Source of the DNA: Streptomyces sp. WP-1
Lineage (GTDB): Bacteria > Actinomycetota > Actinomycetes > Streptomycetales > Streptomycetaceae
Length of the DNA stretch: 64,000 bases
Direction of reading: 5' to 3'
Assembly: GCF_030450125.1 (NCBI RefSeq)
Contig: NZ_CP123923.1
Location: 4,650,001-4,714,000, forward strand
The notes under the pieces are model-generated. The model was not told the origin of the DNA. It made no database searches and saw only the letters and a program-made list of their open reading frames with translations. Shown piece by piece: positions 17,669 to 26,020 of this stretch (the first letter of the stretch is position 1; each line of letters starts with the position of its first letter). Made by a program: the position numbers and the translations under genes.

Positions 17669-17699
17669 ATTTTAGACGCCTGTTGCGAACCCTTTGCAA
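17669..17699 (-). promoter_or_regulatory. Nur-like nickel operator overlapping the cbiM promoter
   Basis: TGCGA-ACCCT-TTGCAA at 17684-17699 matches, with one mismatch, the reported Nur-box pattern TGCAA-N5-TTGCA of the Streptomyces nickel uptake regulator. On the minus strand TTGCAA could be the -35 element and TAAAAT (17674-17669) the -10 element, 19 bases apart. Transcription would then begin at or next to the GTG start of cbiM, giving a leaderless message repressed by Nur when nickel is plentiful (inference). Confidence 0.6.
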
Positions 17700-17823
17700 G
17701 TACTGGGTACTCGCCTCCCGCTCCGGGAGCGGTCCGGGTGAAATGTGCGACATTGGAGGGGAAACGGTTGAAAGCGGATGAAGTGGCTTTCATAGGGGTC
17801 ACTCAGTGTGAAAGGGCGTTCCC

Positions 17824-18162
17824 ATGTCTGTGATCGAGCAGTACGCGCGCGCCCATGTCGTCACGGATGACGAGGACCCGGGCGCCGTCCCGGTCCGGCT
17901 GCGGTACGACCCCGAGGGCGATCCGCGCTCGGTCCGGATCGATCTGCCCGGCGCCCATGAGTGGACCTTCTCCCGGTCCCTGCTGGAGCGCGGGCTGCGG
18001 GCGCCGGCCGAGAGCGGCTCCGTACGGGTGTGGCCGTGCGGCCGGGTCCAGGCGGTCGTGGAGTTCCACTCCGACCACGGGGTCGATGTGCTCCAGTTCG
18101 ACTCCAAGGCGCTGATCCGCTTCCTGCGCCGGACCTACACGGCCGTGCCCGTGCACAGCTGA
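17824..18162 (+). CDS. SsgA-like sporulation/cell division protein (short)
   Basis: The protein has 112 residues and the pattern of SsgA-like proteins, which exist only in sporulating actinomycetes and guide septum placement and peptidoglycan maintenance. Landmarks are PVRLRYDPEGDP, then EWTFSRSLLERGL, then GSVRVWP and a closing IRFLRRT. Known SALPs are usually about 130-145 residues; this one stops right after the last core helix and lacks the usual C-terminal tail. The ATG follows a GAAAGGGCG ribosome-binding site. It is divergent from the metal-transport operon and convergent with the penicillin-binding protein gene. Confidence 0.85.
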   Translation: MSVIEQYARAHVVTDDEDPGAVPVRLRYDPEGDPRSVRIDLPGAHEWTFSRSLLERGLRAPAESGSVRVWPCGRVQAVVEFHSDHGVDVLQFDSKALIRFLRRTYTAVPVHS

Positions 18163-18183
18163 CCGGTCCGGTCGGCCGCTCCG

Positions 18184-19848
18184 TCAGCCGCCCTTCCTGA
18201 GCAGGTCCGCCACGATCGGGCCCGCCGTGTCGCCGCCGTGCCCGCCGGCCTGCACCACGCCCGCGGCCACCAGGTCGCCCCGGTAGGCGGTGAACCAGCC
18301 GTTCGGCTTCTTCTGCCCGTCGACCTCGGCCGATCCGGTCTTCGCTCCGTAGTCCGGGCCGAGGCCGGCCATCGCCTTGGCGGCGGTGCCGTAGTCGGCC
18401 GTGAACTTCATGACCTCCTTGAGCTGGGACCGCGTCCTGGCGGACATGGTGCGCGCGGCCGTCGCCAGGGTGCGGTGGTCCACCTCGGGGGAGACCAGGT
18501 AGGGCTGGCGGAAGCGGCCCGACTGCACGGTGGCCGCGACGGAGGCCATGTTCAGCGGGTTCATGCGCACCCCGCCCTGCCCGATCAGCGAGGCGCCCAT
18601 CTGCGCGCCGCTCTGCACCGGGACGGAGCCGTCGAAGGAGGGCACGCCGATGGCCCAGTCGTCCAGGCCGAGGCCGTAGACCTGCTGGGCCTCCTCGGTC
18701 AGATCGCTGTTCGACAGCTTGGGCGCGAAGTCGATGAAGGCGTTGTTGCAGGAGGCGCCGAAGGCGGTCTTGAAGGTGCCCTTCTTGATCTCGGAGTCGT
18801 CGTCGTTGTGGAACGTCCAGCCCGCGAGCTTGTACGTCTTGGGGCAGGGGTGCGAGGCGTCCGGGGTGATCAGCTTCTTCTCGAACAGCATGGTCGAGGT
18901 CACGATCTTCATCGTGGAGCCGGGCGCCAGCGAGCCCTGGAAGCCGACGTTGAAGCCGTGCTCGCTGTTGGCGACCGCGAGGATCTCGCCGGTGGACGGC
19001 CGCAGGACGACCACGGAGGCGTGCGCCCGCTTGCCGACCTGCGCCTCGGCCTCCGCCTGGAGGGCCGGACTCAGGGTGGTCCTCACCGTGCCCGGGGTGC
19101 CCTGGCTCAGGGTCACCAGCGTCTTGTCGGACAGCTTCGCCTTCTGCGACGCCTTGCCGCGCACCACGCGCAGCTCCACGCCCGCCGTGCCGCCCGCCTT
19201 CTTGCCGTACTTCTCCCGCAGCCCGTCCAGCACGGTGGCGAGGGAGGGGTACTTGGCGGCCGTCAGCTCCCCGCCGTCGCGGTCCAGGGCCTTGACGGGC
19301 GGGGTGCCGGCATGGCCGGTGACGAGCGTGTCACCGTCGCGCAGATCCGGCTGTACGACGGAGGCGTGCCAGCCGACCAGGGGCTTGCCGTCGCTCGCCC
19401 GCCGTACGACGGTGAGCGAACTGCCGTACGCCAGCGGCCTGGAGACGCCCTTGTACGCCAGCGTCGCCTTGACGGAGAAGGGCACCTCGGCGCCCGTGGC
19501 GGTGCCCGGGGTGAGCGTGACGCCCATGAGGTGGGCGTCCTCGCCGTAGCCGGTGAGCAGGGCGGTGGCGGCCGGGGCGTCGTCGGTCGCGGCCGCCGCG
19601 TCGGCGACCCGGCCGTGCTGCCAGGAGGTGAGGAAGGCGGTGGCCGCGGTGTGCACCTCGGCCGCGCTGAGGGGGCCGGTCTTCACCTGCCGGTGGTGCG
19701 CGGTGGCGCTCGTCTCGCCGGCCGCCGAACCGCCGTCGTACAGCGCGTAGGCGGTGAGTCCGGCGCCGCAGGCGACCAGGGCGACGACTCCGCCTATCAC
19801 GCCGGGCGGGGCCGTGCGCCGTCCGGCGGCCCGTCTTCTCTTCCCCAC
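18184..19848 (-). CDS. penicillin-binding protein (NTF2-like N-domain and transpeptidase)
   Basis: The 554-residue protein has one N-terminal transmembrane anchor (GVIGGVVALVACGAGLTAY) and is otherwise extracytoplasmic. Residues about 60-170 resemble the MecA_N/NTF2-like domain, followed by a dimerisation region and a transpeptidase domain. The catalytic triad motifs are present: STMK, SCN and KTGS. It should cross-link peptidoglycan (class B PBP) and could contribute to beta-lactam tolerance. The start is GTG at 19848. It ends 21 bases from the SsgA-like gene, a septation factor; convergent placement with a cell-wall enzyme gene is suggestive only. Confidence 0.92.
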   Translation of the reverse strand: MGKRRRAAGRRTAPPGVIGGVVALVACGAGLTAYALYDGGSAAGETSATAHHRQVKTGPLSAAEVHTAATAFLTSWQHGRVADAAAATDDAPAATALLTGYGEDAHLMGVTLTPGTATGAEVPFSVKATLAYKGVSRPLAYGSSLTVVRRASDGKPLVGWHASVVQPDLRDGDTLVTGHAGTPPVKALDRDGGELTAAKYPSLATVLDGLREKYGKKAGGTAGVELRVVRGKASQKAKLSDKTLVTLSQGTPGTVRTTLSPALQAEAEAQVGKRAHASVVVLRPSTGEILAVANSEHGFNVGFQGSLAPGSTMKIVTSTMLFEKKLITPDASHPCPKTYKLAGWTFHNDDDSEIKKGTFKTAFGASCNNAFIDFAPKLSNSDLTEEAQQVYGLGLDDWAIGVPSFDGSVPVQSGAQMGASLIGQGGVRMNPLNMASVAATVQSGRFRQPYLVSPEVDHRTLATAARTMSARTRSQLKEVMKFTADYGTAAKAMAGLGPDYGAKTGSAEVDGQKKPNGWFTAYRGDLVAAGVVQAGGHGGDTAGPIVADLLRKGG

Positions 19849-19998
19849 AGCCTCTGTTCCTCCACCCTTGCCCAGGGTCCCCCGCGGCCCCTCGACTCCC
19901 CAACGACGGCACTCACCCTAAAGTCCTGAGCGGGGCGGGTGACGTCCCCGGTCATTTCGTAGCGCGGTTGCGACAATCGGACCCGCGCGGAGGGCAGT

Positions 19999-20181
19999 TC
20001 AGCCGAGCAGCGAGCGGAACCGTTCGATGTTCCGGCGGCGCATGGTGCGGAAGGCGAACCAGGAACCGTCGGCGTAGTGCACCCGGAAACGGGCCACCAG
20101 CCGGAACCGGGCCCGCCGCCCGACCCGCGCCACCCGGGCCCTGGGCACCTCCCACACCGGCGTGCCGTCCAACGGCTCCAC
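19999..20181 (-). CDS. short ORF, possibly a gene remnant downstream of the mannosyltransferase
   Basis: Just past the mannosyltransferase stop, in another frame, a 60-residue product is readable from the GTG at 20181. It begins with EPLDGTPVWEVPRARV, continues with a basic stretch, and ends FRTMRRRNIERFRSLLG. The alternating hydrophobic and Arg pattern and codon bias look like real protein. The first codons join smoothly to an open frame that runs backward into the mannosyltransferase gene. It may be the surviving C-terminus of a larger gene or a small intact protein. I do not recognise a function. Confidence 0.4.
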   Translation of the reverse strand: MEPLDGTPVWEVPRARVARVGRRARFRLVARFRVHYADGSWFAFRTMRRRNIERFRSLLG

Positions 20182-20207
20182 CAGCCCGACGCGCCGACCC
20201 TGCCCAG

Positions 20208-21956
20208 CTACACCCAGGTGTCCAGCCACATCCGCGCCCGCCAGCTGTCGATCGGGATCGCCGTGCCGGTGAACAGGGGCCAGAAGTAGATGAAGTTCCA
20301 GGCGATCAGCAGGACCAGGACGCCCGCCGAGGTGGCGCCGATCACGCGGCGGGTGTCGCCGGAGCCCGGTGGGCCGATGATCGCGCCGATCATCATGGCC
20401 ACCGCCAGGCACAGGAACGGCACGAAGACGACCGCGTAGAAGAAGAAGATCGTCCGCTCCTGGTACAGGAACCACGGCAGATAGCCCGCCGCGATCGCGC
20501 AGGCGATGGCGCCGGCCCGCCAGTCGCGGCGGAACGCCCAGCGCCACAGGACGTACACGATCGCGAAGCAGGCCGCCCACCACAGCAGCGGGGTGCCGAG
20601 GGCCAGCACCTCGCGGGCGCACTTCTGGCCCGCGTCCGCCGGGCAGCCGCCGGTGCCGGGGGAGGGGGACTCGTAGAAGTACGACACCGGGCGGCCCAGC
20701 ACCAGCCAGCTCCACGGGTTGGACTGGTAGGTGTGCGGGGAGTCCAGGTGCAGATGGAACTCGTACACCTCGTGCTCGTAGTGCCACAGGCTGCGCAGCC
20801 AGTCCGGCAGGAAGGACCAGGTTCCGCCCCGGCCGTCGGTGAGCGCCCAGTTGCGGAAGTAGCCGCCGGTGCCGTCCGTGGGGGAGAGGATCCAGCCCAG
20901 CCAGGACAGCAGGTAGACGGCGACGGAGACCGGGACCGTCGCCAGGAAGGTGATGCCGAGGTCGTGCTTCAGGACCGCCAGGCGCGGACGGCGGGCGCCG
21001 GCCACCCTGCGGGCGCCCACGTCCCACAGCACCGCCATCACACAGAACGCCATCAGGATGTACAGGCCGTTCCACTTGGTGCCGATGGCCAGGCCCAGCA
21101 TCAGCCCGGCCGCCCAGCGCCAGGGGCGCAGGCCGAGCCGGACGGAGTCCGCGACCGCCGCGTCCGGGCGGACCAGGCCGTCCGGTCCGACGGGCAGGGC
21201 GGCGGCCAGTCTCGCCCGTGACCGGTCCCGGTCGATGAGCAGACAGCCGAACGCGGCCACCACGAAGAACATCAGCACGCCGTCGAGCAGCGAGGTGCGG
21301 CTCATCACGAAGTGCAGCCCGTCCACCGCGAGCAGCGCGCCCGCCAGGCAGCCCAGGAACGTCGAGCGGAACATCCGGCGCCCGATCCGGCAGATCATCA
21401 GCACGCTCAGCGTGCCCAGCAGCGCGGTCATGAACCGCCAGCCGAACGGGTTGAACCCGAACATCAGCTCGCCGAGCCCGATCACGTACTTCCCGACCGG
21501 CGGATGCACCACGTACGCCGCGTCCGCCGGGATCGCGAGATGCCCGTGCGTCTGGAGGACCAGGTCGTTGGCGTTCTTGTCCCAGTTGACCTCGAAGCCG
21601 CGGTGGACCAGCGCCCACGCGTCCTTGGCGTAGTACGTCTCGTCGAATATCACCGCCCGCGGGCTGCCCAGGTTCCAGAACCGCAGCAGGCCCGCGACCA
21701 GCGTCACCAGCAGCGGCCCCGCCCAGCCCGACCAGCGGGTGATCCGGTCGGCCAGGACGGGCGGGGCGCCGAGCGCCCGCCACAGCCGGGGACCGGGCTG
21801 CGTGTACGGCGGCACCAGCCGGTCCCGGACATCGCCCTCGGGCGTGTCCTTCGCCGGCGCGTACCCGAACCGGCGCAGCCGCTGCTGCCACGGCGGCCGC
21901 CGGTCGTGCGGCGCCTGGCCCTGCCTCAGATCCATGGAGGACGCGGTACTGGTCAC
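20208..21956 (-). CDS. pmt: dolichyl-phosphate-mannose--protein mannosyltransferase
   Basis: The 582-residue integral membrane protein is a GT39 protein O-mannosyltransferase with about 10-11 transmembrane helices. The first extracytoplasmic loop has FDETYYAKDAW with the catalytic Asp-Glu pair, followed by HPPVGK. It transfers mannose from polyprenyl-phosphate-mannose to exported proteins; in Streptomyces this pathway is needed for phage phiC31 infection and affects antibiotic sensitivity (family knowledge). I chose the GTG at 21956, which lies opposite rsmI across a 105-base divergent promoter region. The frame extends 200 codons further but is antisense to rsmI. Confidence 0.92.
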   Translation of the reverse strand: MTSTASSMDLRQGQAPHDRRPPWQQRLRRFGYAPAKDTPEGDVRDRLVPPYTQPGPRLWRALGAPPVLADRITRWSGWAGPLLVTLVAGLLRFWNLGSPRAVIFDETYYAKDAWALVHRGFEVNWDKNANDLVLQTHGHLAIPADAAYVVHPPVGKYVIGLGELMFGFNPFGWRFMTALLGTLSVLMICRIGRRMFRSTFLGCLAGALLAVDGLHFVMSRTSLLDGVLMFFVVAAFGCLLIDRDRSRARLAAALPVGPDGLVRPDAAVADSVRLGLRPWRWAAGLMLGLAIGTKWNGLYILMAFCVMAVLWDVGARRVAGARRPRLAVLKHDLGITFLATVPVSVAVYLLSWLGWILSPTDGTGGYFRNWALTDGRGGTWSFLPDWLRSLWHYEHEVYEFHLHLDSPHTYQSNPWSWLVLGRPVSYFYESPSPGTGGCPADAGQKCAREVLALGTPLLWWAACFAIVYVLWRWAFRRDWRAGAIACAIAAGYLPWFLYQERTIFFFYAVVFVPFLCLAVAMMIGAIIGPPGSGDTRRVIGATSAGVLVLLIAWNFIYFWPLFTGTAIPIDSWRARMWLDTWV

Positions 21957-22061
21957 CGCGCCATCGTAGGGAACGGTGCTGTGCGAGTCCCGTGCATGCG
22001 CGGCGCGGGCCGCGAAGCGGTCGTTTTCCTCCGGCTCGCGGACCCCTGCGAGGATGGGGGC

Positions 22062-22910
22062 GTGACTGGAACCCTTGTCCTCGCAGGTACCCCCATCGGC
22101 GACATCGCGGACGCGCCGCCCCGGCTGGTGAAGGAGCTGGAGACCGCGGACGTCATCGCCGCCGAGGACACCCGGCGGCTGCGCCGGCTCACCCAGGCGC
22201 TCGGCGTCACACCGGGCGGCCGGGTGCTGTCGTACTTCGAGGGCAACGAGTCGGCGCGCACGCCCGAGCTGGTCGAGGAGCTGACCGGCGGGGCGCGGGT
22301 GCTGCTCGTCACGGACGCGGGCATGCCGTCGGTGTCCGACCCCGGGTACCGGCTGGTCGCGGCGGCCGTCGAGAAGGACATCCGGGTCACCGCCGTGCCC
22401 GGCCCGTCCGCCGTGCTCACCGCGCTCGCCCTGTCCGGGCTGCCCGTGGACCGGTTCTGCTTCGAGGGCTTCCTGCCGCGCAAGGCGGGCGAACGGCTCT
22501 CCCGGCTGCGCGAGGTCGCGGGCGAGCGGCGCACGCTGGTCTACTTCGAGGCCCCGCACCGCCTCGACGACACCCTCGCCGCGATGGCCGAGGTCTTCGG
22601 CGCCGAGCGGCGGGCCGCGGTCTGCCGGGAGCTGACGAAGACGTACGAGGAGGTGCGCCGGGGTCCGCTGGCCGAGCTGGCGGACTGGGCCGCGCAGGGG
22701 GTGCGCGGCGAGATCACGGTCGTGGTCGAGGGCGCGCCCGAGACCGGCCCGGAGGAGCTGGACGCGGCGGAACTGGTGCGCCGGGTGCGGGTGCGCGAGG
22801 AGGCCGGGGAGCGGCGCAAGGAGGCGATCGCGGCGGTGGCGGTGGAGGCGGGGTTGCCCAAGAGGGTCGTGTTCGACGCCGTTGTCGCCGCGAAGCGAGC
22901 CGATCAGTGA
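22062..22910 (+). CDS. rsmI: 16S rRNA (cytidine-1402) 2'-O-methyltransferase
   Basis: This 282-residue cytosolic enzyme uses S-adenosylmethionine to methylate the ribose of C1402 in the 16S decoding centre. It has the tetrapyrrole-methylase fold with N-terminal AGTPIGDIADAP, AAEDTRR, VTDAGMPSVSDPG and AVPGPSAV motifs, all diagnostic of RsmI. The start is GTG at 22062, with GAGGATGGGG upstream. It is divergent from pmt. Another small-subunit rRNA methyltransferase gene, ksgA, lies 3 kb downstream on the same strand. Confidence 0.95.
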   Translation: MTGTLVLAGTPIGDIADAPPRLVKELETADVIAAEDTRRLRRLTQALGVTPGGRVLSYFEGNESARTPELVEELTGGARVLLVTDAGMPSVSDPGYRLVAAAVEKDIRVTAVPGPSAVLTALALSGLPVDRFCFEGFLPRKAGERLSRLREVAGERRTLVYFEAPHRLDDTLAAMAEVFGAERRAAVCRELTKTYEEVRRGPLAELADWAAQGVRGEITVVVEGAPETGPEELDAAELVRRVRVREEAGERRKEAIAAVAVEAGLPKRVVFDAVVAAKRADQ

Positions 22911-23170
22911 GGGGTCTGCTCAGGCGGGGGGCTTGAGTAAAAACTGCCCTCTGAGCAGGGATCTTCTCGGATGAGCGACTCGGCCAATGGGCGGCAAAAG
23001 GCTGTCGCCGTTGGCAAAGCGCACAGGCGGTCCGCGGGGGCTTTTCGGCAAGGAAGACTCAAATCGGCTCCAACACTCGACAGCCCTGCTGCATTCGCGT
23101 CGGCGAAGGCGTCCACTGGTCGAAGGGACCCCGCTCAGGGGTGCTCGTCCAGCGGAAACGAGGAGCTGGC
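22911..23170 (+). other. 260-base leader-like region with stem-loops before the zinc-ribbon gene
   Basis: No long conserved gene is evident here, and the GC bias is weaker than in the flanking genes. Structures seen: CTGCTCA pairing with TGAGCAG over about 30 bases near 22917-22957; a hairpin GCCAA..GGCG/CGCC..TTGGC at 22983-23015; and ACCCC-GCTCA-GGGGT at 23128-23142, just before AGGAG and the ATG. A 67-codon frame (22971-23174) ends in an ATGA overlap with the next gene, but only about two thirds of its third codon positions are G or C. It may be a structured 5' leader. Confidence 0.4.
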
Positions 23171-23575
23171 ATGAGTGAGATCGCAGGGCAGACCGGCCTC
23201 CGCGGTACGGCCACAGCCGTTGTTCACGAGTCGTATTCATTCGCCTGCATGCGCTGCGGGCACGGCTGGGAGCAGTCGTACGAGATAGAGCACCACGCGG
23301 ACGCCGACGGGCAGCAGTACGTGCGGTACGTGGCCGACGGGCAGGTCGTGCCGTCGCCGCTGCGCAGCCCCAGCTGCCAGAACTGCGACGGCCACGTGCT
23401 GCGGATCATGCGCGCCGGACAGGTGTCGTCGGTCCGGGACGCGAACGCGGGCCGGCGCGGTGCGCCGCTCGCCGGTCCGGTGGAGGTGCCGCCGGTGCCG
23501 GGCGCCGCGGCCGCGACGCAGCACCACTGGCACCTGTCGGACCTGCTGCACCCCTTCCAGCGCAAGGCGAGCTGA
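23171..23575 (+). CDS. small zinc-ribbon-like protein
   Basis: The product has 134 residues. Two CxxC pairs, CMRCGHGW (about residue 26) and CQNCDGH (about residue 73), could bind one zinc. The C-terminal third is Pro/Ala-rich with HHWHLSDLLHPFQ at the end. The ATG at 23171 is preceded by AGGAG. The function is not recognised; the form suggests a nucleic-acid or protein-binding adaptor. It is followed by tatD after 59 bases on the same strand. Confidence 0.8.
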   Translation: MSEIAGQTGLRGTATAVVHESYSFACMRCGHGWEQSYEIEHHADADGQQYVRYVADGQVVPSPLRSPSCQNCDGHVLRIMRAGQVSSVRDANAGRRGAPLAGPVEVPPVPGAAAATQHHWHLSDLLHPFQRKAS

Positions 23576-23634
23576 CCGCCGCCCGGCCCCGGGCGCCGGA
23601 GCCCGGGTCCGTGTCCCTTTCGTAGGATCGGGAC

Positions 23635-24591
23635 ATGCCTTCGAACGCCGGCCAGAACGGCTCCCCGGGCGACAAGAACGCGGCGCCGCCGCTGCCCGCA
23701 CCCCTGCGGGTGCCCGTCGCCGATTCCCACACCCACCTCGACATGCAGTCCGGCACCGTCGAGGAGGGCCTGGCGAAGGCCGCGTCGGTCGGCGTCACCA
23801 GGATCGTCCAGGTCGGCTGCGACCTCGACGGCTCCCGGTGGGCGGCCGAGACCGCGCGGACGTACGAGAACGTGCACGCGGCCGTCGCCCTGCACCCGAA
23901 CGAGGCGCCGCGGATCGTCCACGGCGACCCGATGGAAGGGGCGTCGCGCAGCGACTCGGACAAGGGTGGTGGTGGGCGACGGGCGGGATGGTCCCGCAAG
24001 GAGGCCAGGGAGCCGGGCGGGCAGGCCGCGCTGGACGAGGCGCTCGCCGAGATCGACCGGCTCGCCGCGCTGCCCCACGTCAAGGGCGTCGGCGAGACCG
24101 GCCTCGACCACTTCCGCACGGGCCCCGAGGGCAAGGACGCCCAGGAGCGGTCCTTCCGCGCGCACATCGAGATCGCCAAGCGGTACGGCAAGGCGCTCGT
24201 CATCCACGACCGCGAGGCCCACGCCGACGTGCTGCGCGTGCTCAAGGAGGAGGGCGCCCCCGAGCGCACCGTCTTCCACTGCTACTCCGGCGACGCCGAG
24301 ATGGCGCGGATCTGCGCCCGCGAGGGCTATTTCATGTCCTTCGCGGGCAACGTCACCTTCAAGAACGCCCAGAATCTGCGCGACGCCCTCGCCGTCGCCC
24401 CGCTGGAACTGGTCCTCGTGGAGACCGACGCGCCCTTCCTCACCCCGGCGCCGTACCGCGGACGGCCCAACGCGCCGTACCTCGTTCCGGTCACCGTGCG
24501 CGCCATGGCCGCCGTGCGCGGGATCGACGAAGACGCGCTGGCGACGGCCCTGAACGCGAACACGGCCCGCGCCTTCGACTACCCCGCGTAG
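23635..24591 (+). CDS. tatD: TatD family metal-dependent DNase
   Basis: The 318-residue protein is a TatD-type hydrolase (amidohydrolase superfamily). The N-terminal metal site DSHTHLD, the Glu in VGETGLDHFR, VIHDREA, VFHCYSG and the final VETDAPFL metal site are all present, so it should be active. These enzymes act as 3'-5' exonucleases and in DNA repair. Between LHPNEAPRIVHGDP and the helix around DEALAEID lies a Ser/Asp/Gly-rich insertion of about 20-30 residues, with SDSDKGGGGRRAG, not expected in the fold. The family is usually about 260-300 residues long. Confidence 0.92.
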   Translation: MPSNAGQNGSPGDKNAAPPLPAPLRVPVADSHTHLDMQSGTVEEGLAKAASVGVTRIVQVGCDLDGSRWAAETARTYENVHAAVALHPNEAPRIVHGDPMEGASRSDSDKGGGGRRAGWSRKEAREPGGQAALDEALAEIDRLAALPHVKGVGETGLDHFRTGPEGKDAQERSFRAHIEIAKRYGKALVIHDREAHADVLRVLKEEGAPERTVFHCYSGDAEMARICAREGYFMSFAGNVTFKNAQNLRDALAVAPLELVLVETDAPFLTPAPYRGRPNAPYLVPVTVRAMAAVRGIDEDALATALNANTARAFDYPA

Positions 24592-24698
24592 TCACTCTTT
24601 CGTCACGTTTCGCAGCCGCGTCGCTTTGGAGAGTGACCGGGGCTCGGCTAGGTTCTGCCCCCGATCCGGACCTTTCGGCCCCTGTGGAGCGTGTCGGC

Positions 24699-25886
24699 GT
24701 GAGCGGTAAACGGCGGTTGGAGACGGGCGCGTCGCCGGAACGGCGCGGTGGCAGGCGTGCGCGCCGGCGCGGGGCGCGGGCGGCCGAGCGGCCGGACTCC
24801 GTGCTGCGCCGGCTGCTGCCCCAGGCCCTGGTGGTGGCCTTCCTGGCCGGCGGCACCACCGCGTTCGTCGCGCAGGACCGGGCGATCCGGCTCGACGTCG
24901 ACGGCCGGCCGCGGGCGCTGCACACCTTCGCCGACGACGTGGACGCGCTGCTCGCCGAGGAGGGCGTGCGGGTGGGCGAGCACGACCTGGTCGCGCCCGC
25001 CCCCGACACACCGCTGGCCGGCGGCGACGCGATCGCGGTGCGCTACGGCCGCCCCGTGCGGCTCACCCTGGACGGCCGACGGCACCAGGTGTGGACGACG
25101 GCGCAGACCGTGGACGGGGCGCTCAGGGAACTGGGGGTGCGCGCCGAGGGCGCGTATCTGTCGGCATCGCGCTCCCAGAGCATCGGCCGCGCCGGGCTCG
25201 CGCTCGATGTGCGCACCGAGCGGACGGTCACGGTCATGGCCGACGGGCGGGCCCGCACCATCCGCACCAACGCGGCGACGGTCGGGGAGGCCGTGGAGGA
25301 GGCCGGGGTCACCCTGGGCGCCGACGACACGCTCTCCGTCCCCGCCGACAGCTTCCCGCGCGACGGGCAGACCGTCACCGTGATGCGGGTGACCGGGGGG
25401 CGGGAGGTCCGCGAGGAGGAGATCCCGTTCCACACCGAGCGGACGTACGACCCCACGCTGCTCAAGGGCACCGAGGTCGTCGCCAGCCCCGGGCGCCCCG
25501 GACTGCGGCGGATCACGTATCTGCTGCGCACGGTCAACGGGGTGCGCCAGGAGCCGCGCCGGGAGGGGGCGGAGGTGGTGCGGCGGCCGCGGCGGCAGGT
25601 GGTGAAGGTCGGCACGAAGGCGGCGCCGCGCTCGGTCGCGGGGGCCGACGCGCTGAACTGGCAGGGGCTCGCGGAGTGCGAGTCCGGCGGTGATCCGCAC
25701 GCGGTGGACGCCTCGGGGACGTACGGGGGTCTGTACCAGTTCGACGCGCATACGTGGCACACGCTCGGGGGCACGGGGCTGCCCCAGGACGCGTCGGAGT
25801 CGGAACAGACGTACCGGGCGAAGAAGCTGTACGCGCGACGGGGGGAGAGCCCCTGGCCGCATTGCGGGGAGCGGTTGCACGGGTAG
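24699..25886 (+). CDS. rpfB: resuscitation-promoting factor RpfB-like cell-wall lytic protein
   Basis: This 395-residue secreted or membrane-tethered protein has a basic N-terminus and one hydrophobic segment ([19 protein letters not shown]). It then has three DUF348 (ubiquitin-like) repeats, a G5 domain around residues 225-300, and a C-terminal Rpf lysozyme-like domain ([11 protein letters not shown], carrying the catalytic Glu, to WPHCG with the second disulphide Cys). This order is that of RpfB, which cleaves peptidoglycan and promotes spore germination or exit from dormancy. The GTG at 24699 has GGAG nine bases upstream; the GTG at 24684 is an alternative. Its promoter must lie in the 107 bases after tatD. 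Confidence 0.93.
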   Translation: MSGKRRLETGASPERRGGRRARRRGARAAERPDSVLRRLLPQALVVAFLAGGTTAFVAQDRAIRLDVDGRPRALHTFADDVDALLAEEGVRVGEHDLVAPAPDTPLAGGDAIAVRYGRPVRLTLDGRRHQVWTTAQTVDGALRELGVRAEGAYLSASRSQSIGRAGLALDVRTERTVTVMADGRARTIRTNAATVGEAVEEAGVTLGADDTLSVPADSFPRDGQTVTVMRVTGGREVREEEIPFHTERTYDPTLLKGTEVVASPGRPGLRRITYLLRTVNGVRQEPRREGAEVVRRPRRQVVKVGTKAAPRSVAGADALNWQGLAECESGGDPHAVDASGTYGGLYQFDAHTWHTLGGTGLPQDASESEQTYRAKKLYARRGESPWPHCGERLHG

Positions 25887-25911
25887 GCGCGGGGCAGACC
25901 TGCGGGATCCC

Positions 25912-25954
25912 GGGTGCGGGCGCGTCGTGGCCGGTCGCGCCGTTTCCCGCGCCC
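25912..25954 (+). repeat. dispersed GC-rich intergenic repeat, copy 2
   Basis: This is a close relative of 3469-3513, beginning GGGTGCGGGCGCGTCGTGG and ending CCCGCGCCC. It sits 25 bases after the rpfB stop and before ksgA. The position after a gene end again suggests a terminator or mRNA-end structure. Confidence 0.55.
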
Positions 25955-26020
25955 GGTCCGGGGCGCTGCCGCGCAGGGGCGTTTGTCAGGGCCGCCCCCG
26001 GCGCCCCGTACCCTTGTCCC

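Noticed and set aside
17663..17823. Cobalamin riboswitch upstream of cbiM
   Set aside because: The space is only 161 bases, no B12-box-like sequence is visible, and the Nur-like site with a leaderless promoter explains control better.
22971..23174. 67-residue ORF as a real gene
   Set aside because: Its third-position GC is low for this genome, the ribosome-binding site is weak and composition is not domain-like; kept only as part of a leader finding.
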